64,000 nucleotides of DNA from Rhodoligotrophos appendicifer (GCF_007474605.1 NZ_VHKL01000013.1:1-64000); one strand, 5' to 3'. Positions 44,654-54,521 are shown, counted from the first letter of the stretch. The notes: generated from the letters alone by a model not told the origin. A program made the numbers and translations.

Positions 44654-45645
44654 AGTCTGCCGCTGCTTTTGAACCATGTCAGGGCATCAGCAATTGCCTC
44701 CTCGGCTGGCCGAGCGGAATAGCCGAGCTCCTTGGCAGCTTTATCATGACTAAAGAACATTTTCTTATTGGCCATTCTGACGCCGTCGACGGTAACGAAA
44801 GGCTCCCAACCCGGCAGGCGGCGCGCTATGAACTCCGCGGCATAGGCCAGCGGCAAGATTGCCTTTGTGGGCAGCTTCACCAATGGCTGCCGCCCTTTCG
44901 TCAGCTCTGCAATAGTGGCGAGAATTTGCTGCAAAGTCATGTTCTCACCGCCAAGAATGTATCGCTGACCAATTTTTCCTTTTTGCCAAGCAAGAACATG
45001 TCCTTCTGCGACATCATCCACATGAACCACGTTGAGCCCAGTATCAACATACGCCGGCATCTGTCCCTTAGCAGCTTGAACGACTATTCGGCCCGTGGGA
45101 GTAGGCTTGATATCGCGGGGACCAATAGGTGTTGATGGGTTCACGATGACGACCGGCAGTGACTCACTTCGGACGAGATCCCGGATCGCTTCCTCAGCCA
45201 GATACTTGGAGCGCTTGTAATGGCCGATCATGTCTTCGAGGGTTACGGGTGTTGTCTCGTCGGAGATTGTCCCATCATTCTTGGCGCCGAGGACAGCGAC
45301 ACTGCTTGTATAGATCAGCCGTGATGCCCCCGCCTCCGCCGCCGCTCGGAGCAGCGCCACCGACCCTCCGACATTCGTAGCGTACATGTCTTCAGGATTC
45401 GGCACCCACAATCGGTAGTCCGCCGCCACATGGAAGAGGTCGTCGATACCCCGTAAGGCAGGGGCCCATCCAGTGGGATCCGTCAGGCTCCCGACAAAGA
45501 CGTCGCCCATGATTCCCTCGATGTTTGATCGGTTCGCACCACTCCTGACAAGCATCCTGACAGTCCATCCCTGCTGCACCAGCTTACGGGCGACCGCAGA
45601 ACCTACGAATCCGGTCGCTCCCGTGACCAAGGCAATGCGTGTCAT
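44650..45645 (-). CDS. hpnA: Hopanoid-associated sugar epimerase/reductase HpnA
   Basis: A 331-residue extended SDR with NAD(P)-binding GATGFVGSAVARKL, TSSVAVLG and the catalytic YxxxK in HYKRSKYLAEE. It is the marker gene of hpn clusters. Its exact reaction is not established, but it is thought to act on hopanoid side chains. I chose ATG 45645, which follows GGAGGGAG; the longer frame upstream runs through hpnK antisense. It is divergent from hpnK (73 bases). Confidence 0.92.
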   Translation of the reverse strand: MTRIALVTGATGFVGSAVARKLVQQGWTVRMLVRSGANRSNIEGIMGDVFVGSLTDPTGWAPALRGIDDLFHVAADYRLWVPNPEDMYATNVGGSVALLRAAAEAGASRLIYTSSVAVLGAKNDGTISDETTPVTLEDMIGHYKRSKYLAEEAIRDLVRSESLPVVIVNPSTPIGPRDIKPTPTGRIVVQAAKGQMPAYVDTGLNVVHVDDVAEGHVLAWQKGKIGQRYILGGENMTLQQILATIAELTKGRQPLVKLPTKAILPLAYAAEFIARRLPGWEPFVTVDGVRMANKKMFFSHDKAAKELGYSARPAEEAIADALTWFKSSGRL

Positions 45646-45718
45646 TCTCCCTCCAAAACATCCTGCAAATGTCGACGACCACCTTGTACCGGGCGTACGA
45701 TTGACGTAGCTGACGCCG

Positions 45719-46609
45719 ATGGCATCCCTGATTATCACAGCAGACGACTTTGGCTTCAGCGAAGAGATCAACGAAGCTGTTGAACGCGGCCACCGTGAAG
45801 GGGTTCTAAGCGCGGCAAGCCTCATGGTCACGGGTGAAGCCTTGGATGACGCCTTGAGACGGGCCAGACGCCTTCCAGACCTGCGTGTCGGATTGCACTT
45901 AGTGCTAGTCCAAGGGAAGCCCGTGTTGCCTCCCACTGAGATACCATCTCTGGTCAATAGGCTGGGCCGTTTTCACGATGATTTGCTGTCAGCGGGGATG
46001 CGCTGGTTCTTTCATCCCTCGGCTCGGCAACATCTTGCGAAGGAGATATCTGCCCAGTTTGCTGCATTCTTCGACACTGGCCTGAAGCTTGACCATGTAA
46101 ACGGCCACAATCACATGCAGGTGCATCCCACAGTCTTCGGTGAACTGGCAAGACAGCTCCGAACGCACAGAGGGGTGGGTTTGCGCGTACCCCGAGAACC
46201 GTGGCTGGCAGCGGTTGGTGATTCATCCTCAAATCATCAAATTTCGGGGGCCACGCGATGGTTGGTAATGGCTCCATGGTTGGCGCTGATGCGACGAAAG
46301 TTGTTGCGCAATGGCATCACTCACAACGAATGGTTATTGGGCATCGCGGATAGCGGCCATCTCAACGAAAAGGCGCTCTTGTCACTCCTTGACAGTTTGC
46401 CGGGCGGAGTGTCAGAGATCCACTGTCATCCTGCAGTTCGGCATACTGCGGAGCTTTCTAAATCGATGCCAGATTACGAAAACGAAGCTGAGTTTGCGGC
46501 CTTGATCAGCAAGAATGTTCGCAGTCGTGTAGTCGCACTTAAGCTGTCACCAGGGGGTTATTCTGACCTTCTGACTACTAAGACGGCGTCCGACCGCTCT
46601 TCGACCTGA
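45719..46609 (+). CDS. hpnK: Hopanoid biosynthesis deacetylase-like protein HpnK (YdjC fold)
   Basis: A 296-residue YdjC-like deacetylase. Metal-site residues are visible in ITADDFGFSEEINEA (Asp pair), LDHVNGHNHMQVHP and EIHCHPAVRH. In the studied bacteria HpnK deacetylates the GlcNAc added by HpnI, giving bacteriohopanetetrol glucosamine. hpnI is present at 51.0 kb. It is first of a plus-strand run with the dioxygenase and hpnN. Confidence 0.92.
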   Translation: MASLIITADDFGFSEEINEAVERGHREGVLSAASLMVTGEALDDALRRARRLPDLRVGLHLVLVQGKPVLPPTEIPSLVNRLGRFHDDLLSAGMRWFFHPSARQHLAKEISAQFAAFFDTGLKLDHVNGHNHMQVHPTVFGELARQLRTHRGVGLRVPREPWLAAVGDSSSNHQISGATRWLVMAPWLALMRRKLLRNGITHNEWLLGIADSGHLNEKALLSLLDSLPGGVSEIHCHPAVRHTAELSKSMPDYENEAEFAALISKNVRSRVVALKLSPGGYSDLLTTKTASDRSST

Positions 46610-46642
46610 TTAATCTTTGGTAACAATATTTTTTGCAGGCCC

Positions 46643-47506
46643 ATGTCGAACATCTCGCTCTCTTCAAATGGGATAGCTCTCCCCAATATCGCGCAGTATG
46701 TCGGTCATCTCGCGGAAACAACGGCACATTCTGCATCTGACGGCTTGGCCAAAGAGCACTTCAATCAGAATGGCTACCTTCTAATGAGGGAGGTTGCCGA
46801 CCGAGATGATGTATTGGATGTGCGCGAGGCTTACCTGCGTTTGTTCGATAGGAGCTTCGTAAAGGACGGTGACTTTCGCCGGGGGGAATATTCCGGACAG
46901 CCCCCGGTAGGTCTTCCCAAGCATGGATTTCCTGGTCATCCCGCTCATGCATTTGTGCGGAGCCAGATCTTCTATGACTTCGTGAATTCTGAGTCATTTC
47001 AGCAGCTTGCCGAAGACCTTTTGGGAGGCCCTGCCCTTCGCGTTCGTCGGACGCCCTTGAGGCACTTCATCAGAGGTCAGAAAGCAGCATCCCGTGCTCA
47101 CATCGATCGGACTTACATCGACAGCCGAAAAGATGATTTCGTAACTTTGTGGATTCCTTTGGGAGATTGTCCCATCGAAGCAGGCGGGCTTGTATATCTC
47201 GAGGGCTCCCACAGGGACCATTCGTTGACGTCGATTAAGAGCCAGACTGTTCCCACCGACCGGCCCGATGATTCTAGACCGATTACCCACGATTTGAAGT
47301 GGATGTCTGATGTGACGGGGAATCGCTGGCTGGTCACAAACTACCGTGCAGGCGACGTAATCGCGCATTCACCCGAGATCGTTCACGCATCTCTTGACTC
47401 TGCGTCGGATATGATGCGCATCTCTACTGACATTCGCTTCATCCGTGCCGGAAAATCCTGCGATCCTCGCTGGCAGCAGGATTGGTCAGCCGACGACGGA
47501 TATTAG
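46643..47506 (+). CDS. PhyH-family Fe(II)/2-oxoglutarate dioxygenase inside the hopanoid cluster
   Basis: A 287-residue protein of the phytanoyl-CoA dioxygenase family. The iron triad is H153-x-D155 (RAHIDRT) and H248 (EIVHASL), and R259 is placed to bind 2-oxoglutarate. The family landmark EAGGLVYLEGSHRDH is present. No signal peptide is seen. It starts 33 bases after hpnK and its 3' end overlaps the longest hpnN frame, so it is probably co-transcribed with both. Hydroxylation of a hopanoid side chain or another lipid is a reasonable guess. I know of no standard hpn gene of this type. Confidence 0.85.
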   Translation: MSNISLSSNGIALPNIAQYVGHLAETTAHSASDGLAKEHFNQNGYLLMREVADRDDVLDVREAYLRLFDRSFVKDGDFRRGEYSGQPPVGLPKHGFPGHPAHAFVRSQIFYDFVNSESFQQLAEDLLGGPALRVRRTPLRHFIRGQKAASRAHIDRTYIDSRKDDFVTLWIPLGDCPIEAGGLVYLEGSHRDHSLTSIKSQTVPTDRPDDSRPITHDLKWMSDVTGNRWLVTNYRAGDVIAHSPEIVHASLDSASDMMRISTDIRFIRAGKSCDPRWQQDWSADDGY

Positions 47507-50151
47507 AATCCGGGTTTATATTGGCAGGAAATCTCTCCTCTTCGGGGTCGCCATGGCTTGTTCGCGTTGTGCGAATAAGCATGGACCGTCCATGGCTTGT
47601 GATTGCCACTTCAATCATCGCCTGCATCTGTCTGGCAATCTACGCTGCCAACACATTGACGGTAAACGTCGATACGAACGATCTCTTCTCTCGTGATGCT
47701 CCATTCCTGCAAGCGGAAGATCGTTTCAACGCTCTGTTTCCAGGCGAAGCTGATCAGATCCTCGTGGTCTTGGATGGTCCAACGAAACTGAAAGCCGACC
47801 AGGCTGCCGACAAATTGGTCGAACGCCTTTCGCAAGAGAAATCTTTGTTTCCGTCTATTCAGCAACCTGGCGGTGGCGAGTTTTTTCGCCGCAACGGGCT
47901 TCTGTATCTTACTCCCCAACAGCTGGAGGCTTTTTCCAATCAGCTGACAAAGGCTCAACCTATCTTAGCGACTCTAAGCGCGAATCCGACATTGGTTGGA
48001 ATGCTTGACGTTGTTTCCTTGATATTTCAGGGAGCGACGATGGGCGAACCGGGTGTGGCGGACTCTCATGCTTTTTTGACACAGCTTACCGGAGCTATTG
48101 ACAACGGATTGAACGGCAAACCCGCGAGCTTAGATTGGAGTGCCCTGCTTGGCGGATCAATCGGACCGAAGATCGCCCCCCGTGCCTTCATCCTCATTCA
48201 TCCCAAACTAGACACCGGGCAGCTCACCCCAGGCAAACCAGCGTCTGACCGAATTAGAGCAACTGCGAATGAATTGGGACTAACAGAAGCTAACGGCTAT
48301 TCGGTTCGGCTAACCGGCTCGGTCCCTCTGTCTGACGAAGAATTTGCAACTGTTGAGCACGGCTCCACGATTGCCATTCTGCTATCGGTATCCCTGGTCA
48401 TCATAATCCTCGCCTTCGCCCTCCACTCGTGGAAATTGATATTCTCGGCATTGGTGGTGCTGGGGATGGGTTTCCTTGGAACGATGGGGTGGGCTGCTCT
48501 GGCGATCGGTGAATTGAATCTGATCTCCATCGGCTTCACTGTAATGTTCGTGGGGATTGCCATCGATTTCGGCATTCAGTTCTGCATGCGGCTCCGAGAG
48601 GAACGTCACCGAATCGATGATTTCCGGCTCTCCCTTGAGTCGACGGGCAACCTTCTGGCCCGGCCACTTCTATTGGCAGCGGTCGCAACCTCGGCAGGCT
48701 TTTTCTCGTTTCTGCCGACGTCCTATCGTGGCGTTGCCGAGCTTGGCGTGATCGCTGGCGGGGGCATTCTCATCGCCTTTGTGCTCACGGTCACGCTCCT
48801 GCCCGCTCTCCTCGCGATCTTAGTTCCTGGCCCCGAAAAGAAGCATGTCGGATTTACCCGCCTTCGTCCTGTGAATGACTTTCTGGTCCGTCAGCGCCTT
48901 GGCATCCTTGGAGCATCTGCGCTTGTATCGTTGCTGGCCTTCGTAGGGCTTTTTCTGCTCCGCTTCGATTTTGACCCGCTACACCTAAAGGATCCCACCT
49001 CTGAGAGTATGGCCACACTCATGTCATTGGCGAGTGATCCATGGACCACTCCCTATACGCTGAATGTGCTGACCGACGGGCCAGAAACGGCGAGGGAAAT
49101 GGCGACTAAGTTGTCCCAGCTGCCAGAGGTGCGGGACACGATGACGATTTTCAGTTTCGTTCCTGAGGAACAGGCTCGAAAGTTGGAAATTTTGGAAAAC
49201 TTGAGTCTGCTGCTCGGGCCAGTGATGGACACTCCCATCCAACCGACTCAAGTTTCGATAGATGATTTATCGGGGGCGCTCGACGGGAGTCGCGCGGATA
49301 TTCAGTACTATTTGGAATCGGACCAGGTTAATGAGCCGACTAAAACAGACGCGGCCAATTTATCAGCGGCATTGAACCGACTGGCGGCCGTTTCGGACCC
49401 AGCCAAGCTTCAGGCAATTTCGAATGAGATTGTCGGTGGGTTCGGAGAAGCGCGGAGCCTTATGGTGGCAGTTCTCGATCCGCAAACAGTCACTCCGGAG
49501 AGCTTACCCGAGAGTCTTCGCCGCAGCTGGATTGCTCCAGATGGCCAATATCGTATTGTTGCCTATCCGAGGGGCGACGCTCAAAATCCGGATGAGTTGC
49601 TGAAGTTTGTTGATGCCGTCAGAACGGTGGCTCCCGATGCGACGGGCATGCCAATTACGATTCACGAATCGAGCTCGCTTGTTATCAATGCTTTCATTAC
49701 AGCCGCGATCCTTGCCTCAATATCGATAGCCATTCTGCTTTGGCTAACGCTAAGGAGGGTGTCTGATGTCGTCCGAACATTGTTGCCCTTGCTTCTGGCG
49801 GGATTGTGGACACTTGGCTTGTGTGGGCTGATAGGAATTCAGCTGAATTTTGCCAATATAATTGGTCTTCCCCTACTTTTGGGGATAGGCGTTACATTTC
49901 CGATTTATCTGGTTCACTCCTGGCGGCATGGAGAAAACAATCTGCTCTCTGCGCCTGTTGCGCGGGCGGTTATGTTTAGTGCGCTGACGGTTCTTGCCTC
50001 TTTTGGCAGCTTGGCGATATCGAGCCACCCAGGAACGTCGCAGCTCGGGATTCTACTGACAATCGCGTTGGGACTTACTCTGGTCGCAAGCTTTATCTTT
50101 TTGCCGTCGCTGCTGGGAAAACCTCCCCAGCAGCTGGAGAGCAGAGACTGA
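47482..50151 (+). CDS. hpnN: Hopanoid-associated RND/MMPL transporter HpnN
   Basis: An inner-membrane RND-family lipid transporter of up to 889 residues. An N-terminal TM (about 39-58) is followed by a large periplasmic loop, a five-TM block (about 290-450), a second TM and loop, and a final TM block (about 735-880). In Rhodopseudomonas palustris HpnN moves hopanoids to the outer membrane. The start is uncertain: the frame opens with TTG 47482 inside the dioxygenase gene, while TTG 47521 and ATG 47581 (MDRPWLVIATS) are alternatives and none has a strong ribosome site. Confidence 0.9.
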   Translation: MVSRRRILESGFILAGNLSSSGSPWLVRVVRISMDRPWLVIATSIIACICLAIYAANTLTVNVDTNDLFSRDAPFLQAEDRFNALFPGEADQILVVLDGPTKLKADQAADKLVERLSQEKSLFPSIQQPGGGEFFRRNGLLYLTPQQLEAFSNQLTKAQPILATLSANPTLVGMLDVVSLIFQGATMGEPGVADSHAFLTQLTGAIDNGLNGKPASLDWSALLGGSIGPKIAPRAFILIHPKLDTGQLTPGKPASDRIRATANELGLTEANGYSVRLTGSVPLSDEEFATVEHGSTIAILLSVSLVIIILAFALHSWKLIFSALVVLGMGFLGTMGWAALAIGELNLISIGFTVMFVGIAIDFGIQFCMRLREERHRIDDFRLSLESTGNLLARPLLLAAVATSAGFFSFLPTSYRGVAELGVIAGGGILIAFVLTVTLLPALLAILVPGPEKKHVGFTRLRPVNDFLVRQRLGILGASALVSLLAFVGLFLLRFDFDPLHLKDPTSESMATLMSLASDPWTTPYTLNVLTDGPETAREMATKLSQLPEVRDTMTIFSFVPEEQARKLEILENLSLLLGPVMDTPIQPTQVSIDDLSGALDGSRADIQYYLESDQVNEPTKTDAANLSAALNRLAAVSDPAKLQAISNEIVGGFGEARSLMVAVLDPQTVTPESLPESLRRSWIAPDGQYRIVAYPRGDAQNPDELLKFVDAVRTVAPDATGMPITIHESSSLVINAFITAAILASISIAILLWLTLRRVSDVVRTLLPLLLAGLWTLGLCGLIGIQLNFANIIGLPLLLGIGVTFPIYLVHSWRHGENNLLSAPVARAVMFSALTVLASFGSLAISSHPGTSQLGILLTIALGLTLVASFIFLPSLLGKPPQQLESRD

Positions 50152-50182
50152 CGGTGTCAGAACTTGATTGCGGCGGCTCTCA

Positions 50183-50788
50183 TTATTGGGAGAGCTGCCG
50201 TGCACCGGCCTCTAATCGAGCGACCAGCCCCTTGGGACCTTGCTGCTGCAGGACAGCTCCGAATTCGGAGCGCCATTGAGCAAGCTGACTGATTGAGCCG
50301 CTGAGATAAACATCGATCACCCGTCCATTGAGGACGCGATATCCGAGCTTGACGCCTTGCGGAACGATCTGCGTGTTCACGATCACCGTCTGTCGTCCAC
50401 CATCAGTCACGCCATCTGTCACAAAGCTTTCGCCACCCCAAGAATCAAATCGGCTCGCATAATTGGCGATCACCCATTTGGCGAAAGCATCTTCGATTGA
50501 CCGCCGTTCGGACGCACTGAGCGATCCCCACTGTGAACCGACAATGAGCCGGGCCATAGTCTGCAAGCCGAAAGTGCGTCGAACTAAAGGGGCGAGCCGT
50601 TGAGCGCGTCCGGCATATCCTAAACTGGCTCCCTGTTTCATCGTCGAGAGGAGGCCCGCGTGAAAGTTTCCGATCAAAGTCTCTGCGGCGCTGCTGGCTT
50701 GCGCGGCTGGCCCAGGAACGGTTGTCACCGGAAGCGCTACGGCTAAGCCAAGGACCAGGGGCGTTAAAATAAAGAAGCGTCGGAACAA
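50183..50788 (-). CDS. hpnM: Hopanoid-associated MlaC/Ttg2D-type periplasmic protein HpnM
   Basis: A 201-residue secreted protein with a signal peptide of about 30 residues (RRFFILTPLVLGLAVALPV) and the MlaC/Ttg2 fold (RRTFGLQTMARLIVGSQW, FAKWVIANYASRFDSW). It is probably a periplasmic lipid carrier working with HpnN and the MlaA protein at 54.5 kb. It starts at TTG 50788, supported by AAGGAG 8 bases upstream. It is convergent with hpnN, 31 bases apart. Confidence 0.9.
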   Translation of the reverse strand: MFRRFFILTPLVLGLAVALPVTTVPGPAAQASSAAETLIGNFHAGLLSTMKQGASLGYAGRAQRLAPLVRRTFGLQTMARLIVGSQWGSLSASERRSIEDAFAKWVIANYASRFDSWGGESFVTDGVTDGGRQTVIVNTQIVPQGVKLGYRVLNGRVIDVYLSGSISQLAQWRSEFGAVLQQQGPKGLVARLEAGARQLSQ

Positions 50789-51010
50789 GTGAGTTCTCCT
50801 TGAAGTGAGGTCATGAAGAGAAGGAAGTTTGATTTCATTCTAACCAAATAAGCCCAATTTCGACGAATGGCGGCACATCGTCGGGACATTGTAACGCTCG
50901 CATACACCTGCGTGATCCGACATTGGCCTTGGCGACCGGATCATGTATCTCTCAAATGAGGCACTCTTTGGCAACAGAAGGCTAGAGACTACACGGTAAA
51001 CGAGAATCTG

Positions 51011-52186
51011 GTGGGCTTGGCGTTGGAAATTATTAAGACAGTTGCATCTGTCCCTATCTTGGGCGGCACGATTTTTTCCCTTCTGTGTGTCCTCGCAACT
51101 TGGCGTCTGTTGGCGGCAAGGACACGCATTACCCCTTCATTTTTCCCCCCGGTTTCTATCCTCAAGCCGGTCTATGGTCTGGATCGCGACCTGGAGGACA
51201 ACCTTCTCAGCTTTTGCCGGCAGGACTATCCAGAATTCCAGTTGGTTCTGTGCGTTCAGCGGCTAAACGATCCCGCTTTGCCGATCTTGAGGCGGGTCGC
51301 ACATCGTTATCCGGAAATTGTCACCTTGGTGGTGAAGGAGAGCGAGCCCGTCTTTAACGGAAAAATCCAGAACATTTCCAATGGCCTGGAGGCAGCACTC
51401 CATGAATTCTTGGTGATCAGCGATGCTGATGTGCGTGTGGCGCCCGATTATCTTCGGACCATCATCTCGCCGCTTCATGATCCGGCTGTCGGCTTCTCGT
51501 GCACACTTTACCGTACGGCGGACGCACGCACGACATATGACAAGCTCGAACTGTTGAGCATGAACGCTGACTTTTTACCGAGCCTCCTGTTTACGGCTTG
51601 GACCAACGCCGCTGTTTTTTGCTTGGGTGCGACGGTGGCTGTCCGGCGCACAGACGTCGACGCTGTTGGTGGTATCCCCTCCCTGGCGGAGTTCCTCGTG
51701 GAGGATCAGGAAATGGGCCGACGTTTGGTCCAGGCCGGAAAGCGAATGAGCCTGTCTCCCACCTTTGTTGATATTATCCCCGATTATCGAACTTTTCGTC
51801 AGTGGTGGAGCCACCAGGTGTATTGGGATCAAAATACCAAAGCGGCAAATCCCCTTGGTTTCGCTTTGACAATCCTGACACGCGCCATTCCCTTTGCCCT
51901 CATCTTTCTGCTGGCGGATGGTTTTGGGCCACTCGGTTCAATGGTTTTTGCATTTGCTTTGACGGCACGTTTAGGTACAGCAGCGGTCATCTCGCGAATG
52001 CTCGGAGATCGCGAGTCACTTCGAGCCCTTTGGCTACTGCCCTTTCGGGATCTTTTAGGCTTGGTTTCGTGGGCAGCAGCCCTCAGCAAGAGAACCTTCC
52101 TCTGGCGCGGCAATCGCTTCCGGTTGGACCGTCGCGGCCGGATATTTAGAGTTCGGCCCGGCCAAGTGACAGTTTCAAGGTCGTAA
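51011..52186 (+). CDS. hpnI: Hopanoid-associated glycosyltransferase HpnI
   Basis: A 391-residue membrane glycosyltransferase of family 2, similar to ceramide glucosyltransferase. It has an N-terminal TM, LKPVYGLDRDLEDNL, the DxD in VISDADVRVAP, the ED acceptor site in FLVEDQEMGRRL, a QxxRW-like HQVYW, and C-terminal TMs. In characterised clusters HpnI adds N-acetylglucosamine to bacteriohopanetetrol. The start is GTG 51011. The 222-base gap from divergent hpnM must hold both promoters. Confidence 0.9.
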   Translation: MGLALEIIKTVASVPILGGTIFSLLCVLATWRLLAARTRITPSFFPPVSILKPVYGLDRDLEDNLLSFCRQDYPEFQLVLCVQRLNDPALPILRRVAHRYPEIVTLVVKESEPVFNGKIQNISNGLEAALHEFLVISDADVRVAPDYLRTIISPLHDPAVGFSCTLYRTADARTTYDKLELLSMNADFLPSLLFTAWTNAAVFCLGATVAVRRTDVDAVGGIPSLAEFLVEDQEMGRRLVQAGKRMSLSPTFVDIIPDYRTFRQWWSHQVYWDQNTKAANPLGFALTILTRAIPFALIFLLADGFGPLGSMVFAFALTARLGTAAVISRMLGDRESLRALWLLPFRDLLGLVSWAAALSKRTFLWRGNRFRLDRRGRIFRVRPGQVTVSRS

Positions 52187-52193
52187 GTACCGC

Positions 52194-53195
52194 ATGTCCA
52201 AGCTGTTGACCACAGTGGCTCTAGCGGCAGGCATCGCTCTGCTGGTCTGGATTCTCTCCGAATCTGACTTGGATGCCGCAATTGAAGTGGCCGCCCGTGT
52301 GGGTGTTCTGGGTCTCACAGCTATACTGTTCGTTTTTGCAGCTGGCTTCGCTGCTGAGATTGCTGCCTGGGCCTTAACATTTGGAACAAGCCTTAGAGCG
52401 CAGTGGCTTTGGCGTCTGTGGCGTGTCAACATGGTAGGCGAGGCTCTTAGCGTAGTCATGCCCTTCGGTGCTTTGGGAGGGGAGCCATTCAAAGCGCTCC
52501 TTCTCAACAGGGCATATGGCGTCCCCTACCCCACGTCGTCATCGTCGCTGGTCTTGGTCCAGACCATGTTCGCAATGGCGCAAGTACCTTTTGTTCTCAT
52601 AGGACTGGGACTTGCACTAGCCTCGGGCGTAATTCCGACAGCCATCGTCAATTCCATGATTATAGCCGCCCTGGGGCTCACCGTACTCATGCTATTCTGC
52701 CTGATCGCAATTCACCGCCGGTGGCTGTCTGCGCTTCCACGTTTTCTTGATCGAAGCAGCCGGTTTAGTTCGCTCTCGGCACTGATCGCCTCCCTAGTCG
52801 AAATTGAACATCATCTCTTTGATTTCTTTCGCAGAAATCCATCGCGCTTCATTTCAACTTTGACTCTGTTCTTCATTAACTGGCTGTTCGGAGTGGCCGA
52901 AATTTGGGTCATTCTTCAGCTGGTTGATGCTCCTGTCAGCTTCTGGGATTGCTGGATCATTGAGGCAGCCATCGTACTGATTAAATCCGCAACTTTCTTC
53001 GTGCCCGCGCATCTCGGATCACTGGAGGCCGTAACCATTTACGTCTCCAGCATCTTTACCGGCTCGACCGAGATCGGCCTTGGTCTCGCTATACTTCGTC
53101 GTCTGCGAGAATTGATCTGGACCGTCGTCGGATTGGTTATTGGGGCATTTTACAGCTGGCTCTGGCCGACTAGCGGCCAATCAGCTCGCTTCTAG
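52194..53195 (+). CDS. hpnL: Hopanoid-associated flippase-like membrane protein HpnL
   Basis: A 333-residue protein with about eight TM segments of the lysylphosphatidylglycerol synthetase TM / UPF0104 family. Landmarks are MPFGALGGEPFKALLL and a C-terminal FFVPAHLGSLEAVTIY. It follows hpnI by 7 bases and may move the glycosylated hopanoid across the membrane; that role is by family only. The last 26 bases overlap the convergent aminotransferase. Confidence 0.88.
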   Translation: MSKLLTTVALAAGIALLVWILSESDLDAAIEVAARVGVLGLTAILFVFAAGFAAEIAAWALTFGTSLRAQWLWRLWRVNMVGEALSVVMPFGALGGEPFKALLLNRAYGVPYPTSSSSLVLVQTMFAMAQVPFVLIGLGLALASGVIPTAIVNSMIIAALGLTVLMLFCLIAIHRRWLSALPRFLDRSSRFSSLSALIASLVEIEHHLFDFFRRNPSRFISTLTLFFINWLFGVAEIWVILQLVDAPVSFWDCWIIEAAIVLIKSATFFVPAHLGSLEAVTIYVSSIFTGSTEIGLGLAILRRLRELIWTVVGLVIGAFYSWLWPTSGQSARF

Positions 53196-54312
53196 CACAT
53201 TTGACGGCTTCTAGGACCCTTGTCGCCTGCCACTCATTCATGCTGGCAAAGATGGGCAGGCAGATATGTCTTGCACACAGCATCTCAGCCCCCCCTAGGT
53301 CGCCCGTGTCGAGAGACTGGAATACGGGATGTCGATGGAGTGGCGCCTCATAAACCTCACCTGAGCAGATGACACTATGCTCGTCCTTGAGCCACCCCTT
53401 ATAGATGCTTCGGTCGATATCATCCGCCAACAGCACCGGATACTTGTAGAAATTCGCAACGCAGTCTCTCGGCGGCGACAGTGGCACTAGACCAAAATCT
53501 CCGTTCTTAAGCGTTTGATCGTAAATTGCCGCGATCCGCCTTCGGCCCTGGATCATCTCAGTGAGGTGGGAGAGATGACGTAGTCCTATGATGGCGTGCG
53601 GCTCAGAAAGTCGCCAGTTGCTTCCCATTCGAACATGCAAATTCTGGTGAAAGCTTGCCTTTCCCTGATCGCGATAAAGCCTCGCTTCTGCTGCCAAATC
53701 GTCATTGTCTGTGATGATCATTCCGCCTTCGGCAGCCGTCATGACCTTGGTTGGGTAGAAACTGAAGGATCCTGCCACTCCAAAGCTGCCAGCAGATTTG
53801 CCGCCTAATGTCGCTGCATGCGCGTGGGCTGCATCCTCGACTACCCACAGGCCACGTCGTTCGGCAGTCGCCAAGATCTCAGGCATCTGATCAGTAATAA
53901 TCCCGGCGATGTGGACGATCATGACGCCCACAGTCGAGGGTGTAATCCTTCGTTCGATCTCGGACGCCGCGGTAGACATGGTGGTGGGATCGCTGTCCAT
54001 CAGAACAGGCCTTCCACCCGCTGCGACCACCGCCGCCGCTGTTGCGAAGAAGGTGTCGGCGGGGACCAGCACATCCTTCCCTTCCACATTTAGTGATCTG
54101 AGAATGATTTCGAGTGAACTCGTGCCGCTGTTCACGGCGACCGCATGCTTCACCTGATGGAGCCGCGCAAACTCAATCTCAAACTCTTCGGTATATGGTC
54201 CTAACGTGAGCCTTCCTGACGTCAGCACCTCGGCGATTCGCTCGGTAATCCAAGCTCGGTCCTCGGCGGAGAACTCGATGCGGGTTGGCGGCACTGGTTC
54301 GTTTGGGAGCAT
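53170..54312 (-). CDS. DegT/DnrJ/EryC1/StrS-family PLP aminotransferase
   Basis: A 380-residue fold type I enzyme. The PLP lysine is K189 in FSFYPTKVMTAAEGGM, with NSGTSSLEIILRSL, VEDAAHAHAA and a Tyr-Asp-rich C-terminus. Relatives transaminate nucleotide-linked or lipid-linked keto sugars. It sits between hpnL and mlaA, so an amino-sugar or amino-lipid product of the hopanoid pathway is possible. It is not the class III aminotransferase HpnO. Its ATG is 209 bases from divergent mlaA. Confidence 0.88.
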   Translation of the reverse strand: MLPNEPVPPTRIEFSAEDRAWITERIAEVLTSGRLTLGPYTEEFEIEFARLHQVKHAVAVNSGTSSLEIILRSLNVEGKDVLVPADTFFATAAAVVAAGGRPVLMDSDPTTMSTAASEIERRITPSTVGVMIVHIAGIITDQMPEILATAERRGLWVVEDAAHAHAATLGGKSAGSFGVAGSFSFYPTKVMTAAEGGMIITDNDDLAAEARLYRDQGKASFHQNLHVRMGSNWRLSEPHAIIGLRHLSHLTEMIQGRRRIAAIYDQTLKNGDFGLVPLSPPRDCVANFYKYPVLLADDIDRSIYKGWLKDEHSVICSGEVYEAPLHRHPVFQSLDTGDLGGAEMLCARHICLPIFASMNEWQATRVLEAVKCARSELIGR

Positions 54313-54401
54313 GGGACTTGTAACCTACTGTGTTAAAGGGCTCATGTGCTATTTATGACACTGGGCGCTGTACACCCAATTAACACGGGATTCGCGCCGT
54401 T

Positions 54402-54418
54402 TCACTGGATTACAGTGA
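54402..54418. promoter_or_regulatory. Palindrome in the divergent aminotransferase/mlaA spacer
   Basis: TCACTG-GATTA-CAGTGA: perfect 6-bp arms with a 5-base centre, in the middle of the 209-base divergent promoter region. The size suits a dimeric regulator's operator. There is no second copy nearby, so the assignment is weak. Confidence 0.3.
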
Positions 54419-54521
54419 TTGATAACATTGCAGGCACTCGAGCGAGGAGAGATGCACTGATCTTGGAATATGTCCTAACTTCGGTTACGTTTGCGTCGCG
54501 GTCATACGGGGTTGATCCTAC

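Noticed and set aside
50172-50199. Hairpin GGCGGCTCTC/GAGAGCTGCC between hpnN and hpnM, considered as a terminator
   Set aside because: The stem includes a G-U pair, overlaps the hpnM stop codon and has no T tract on either side. The evidence is too weak to list it.
53170-54312. The DegT protein considered as HpnO
   Set aside because: HpnO is a class III (ornithine-type) aminotransferase. This protein has the DegT-type lysine context (FYPTK) and length.
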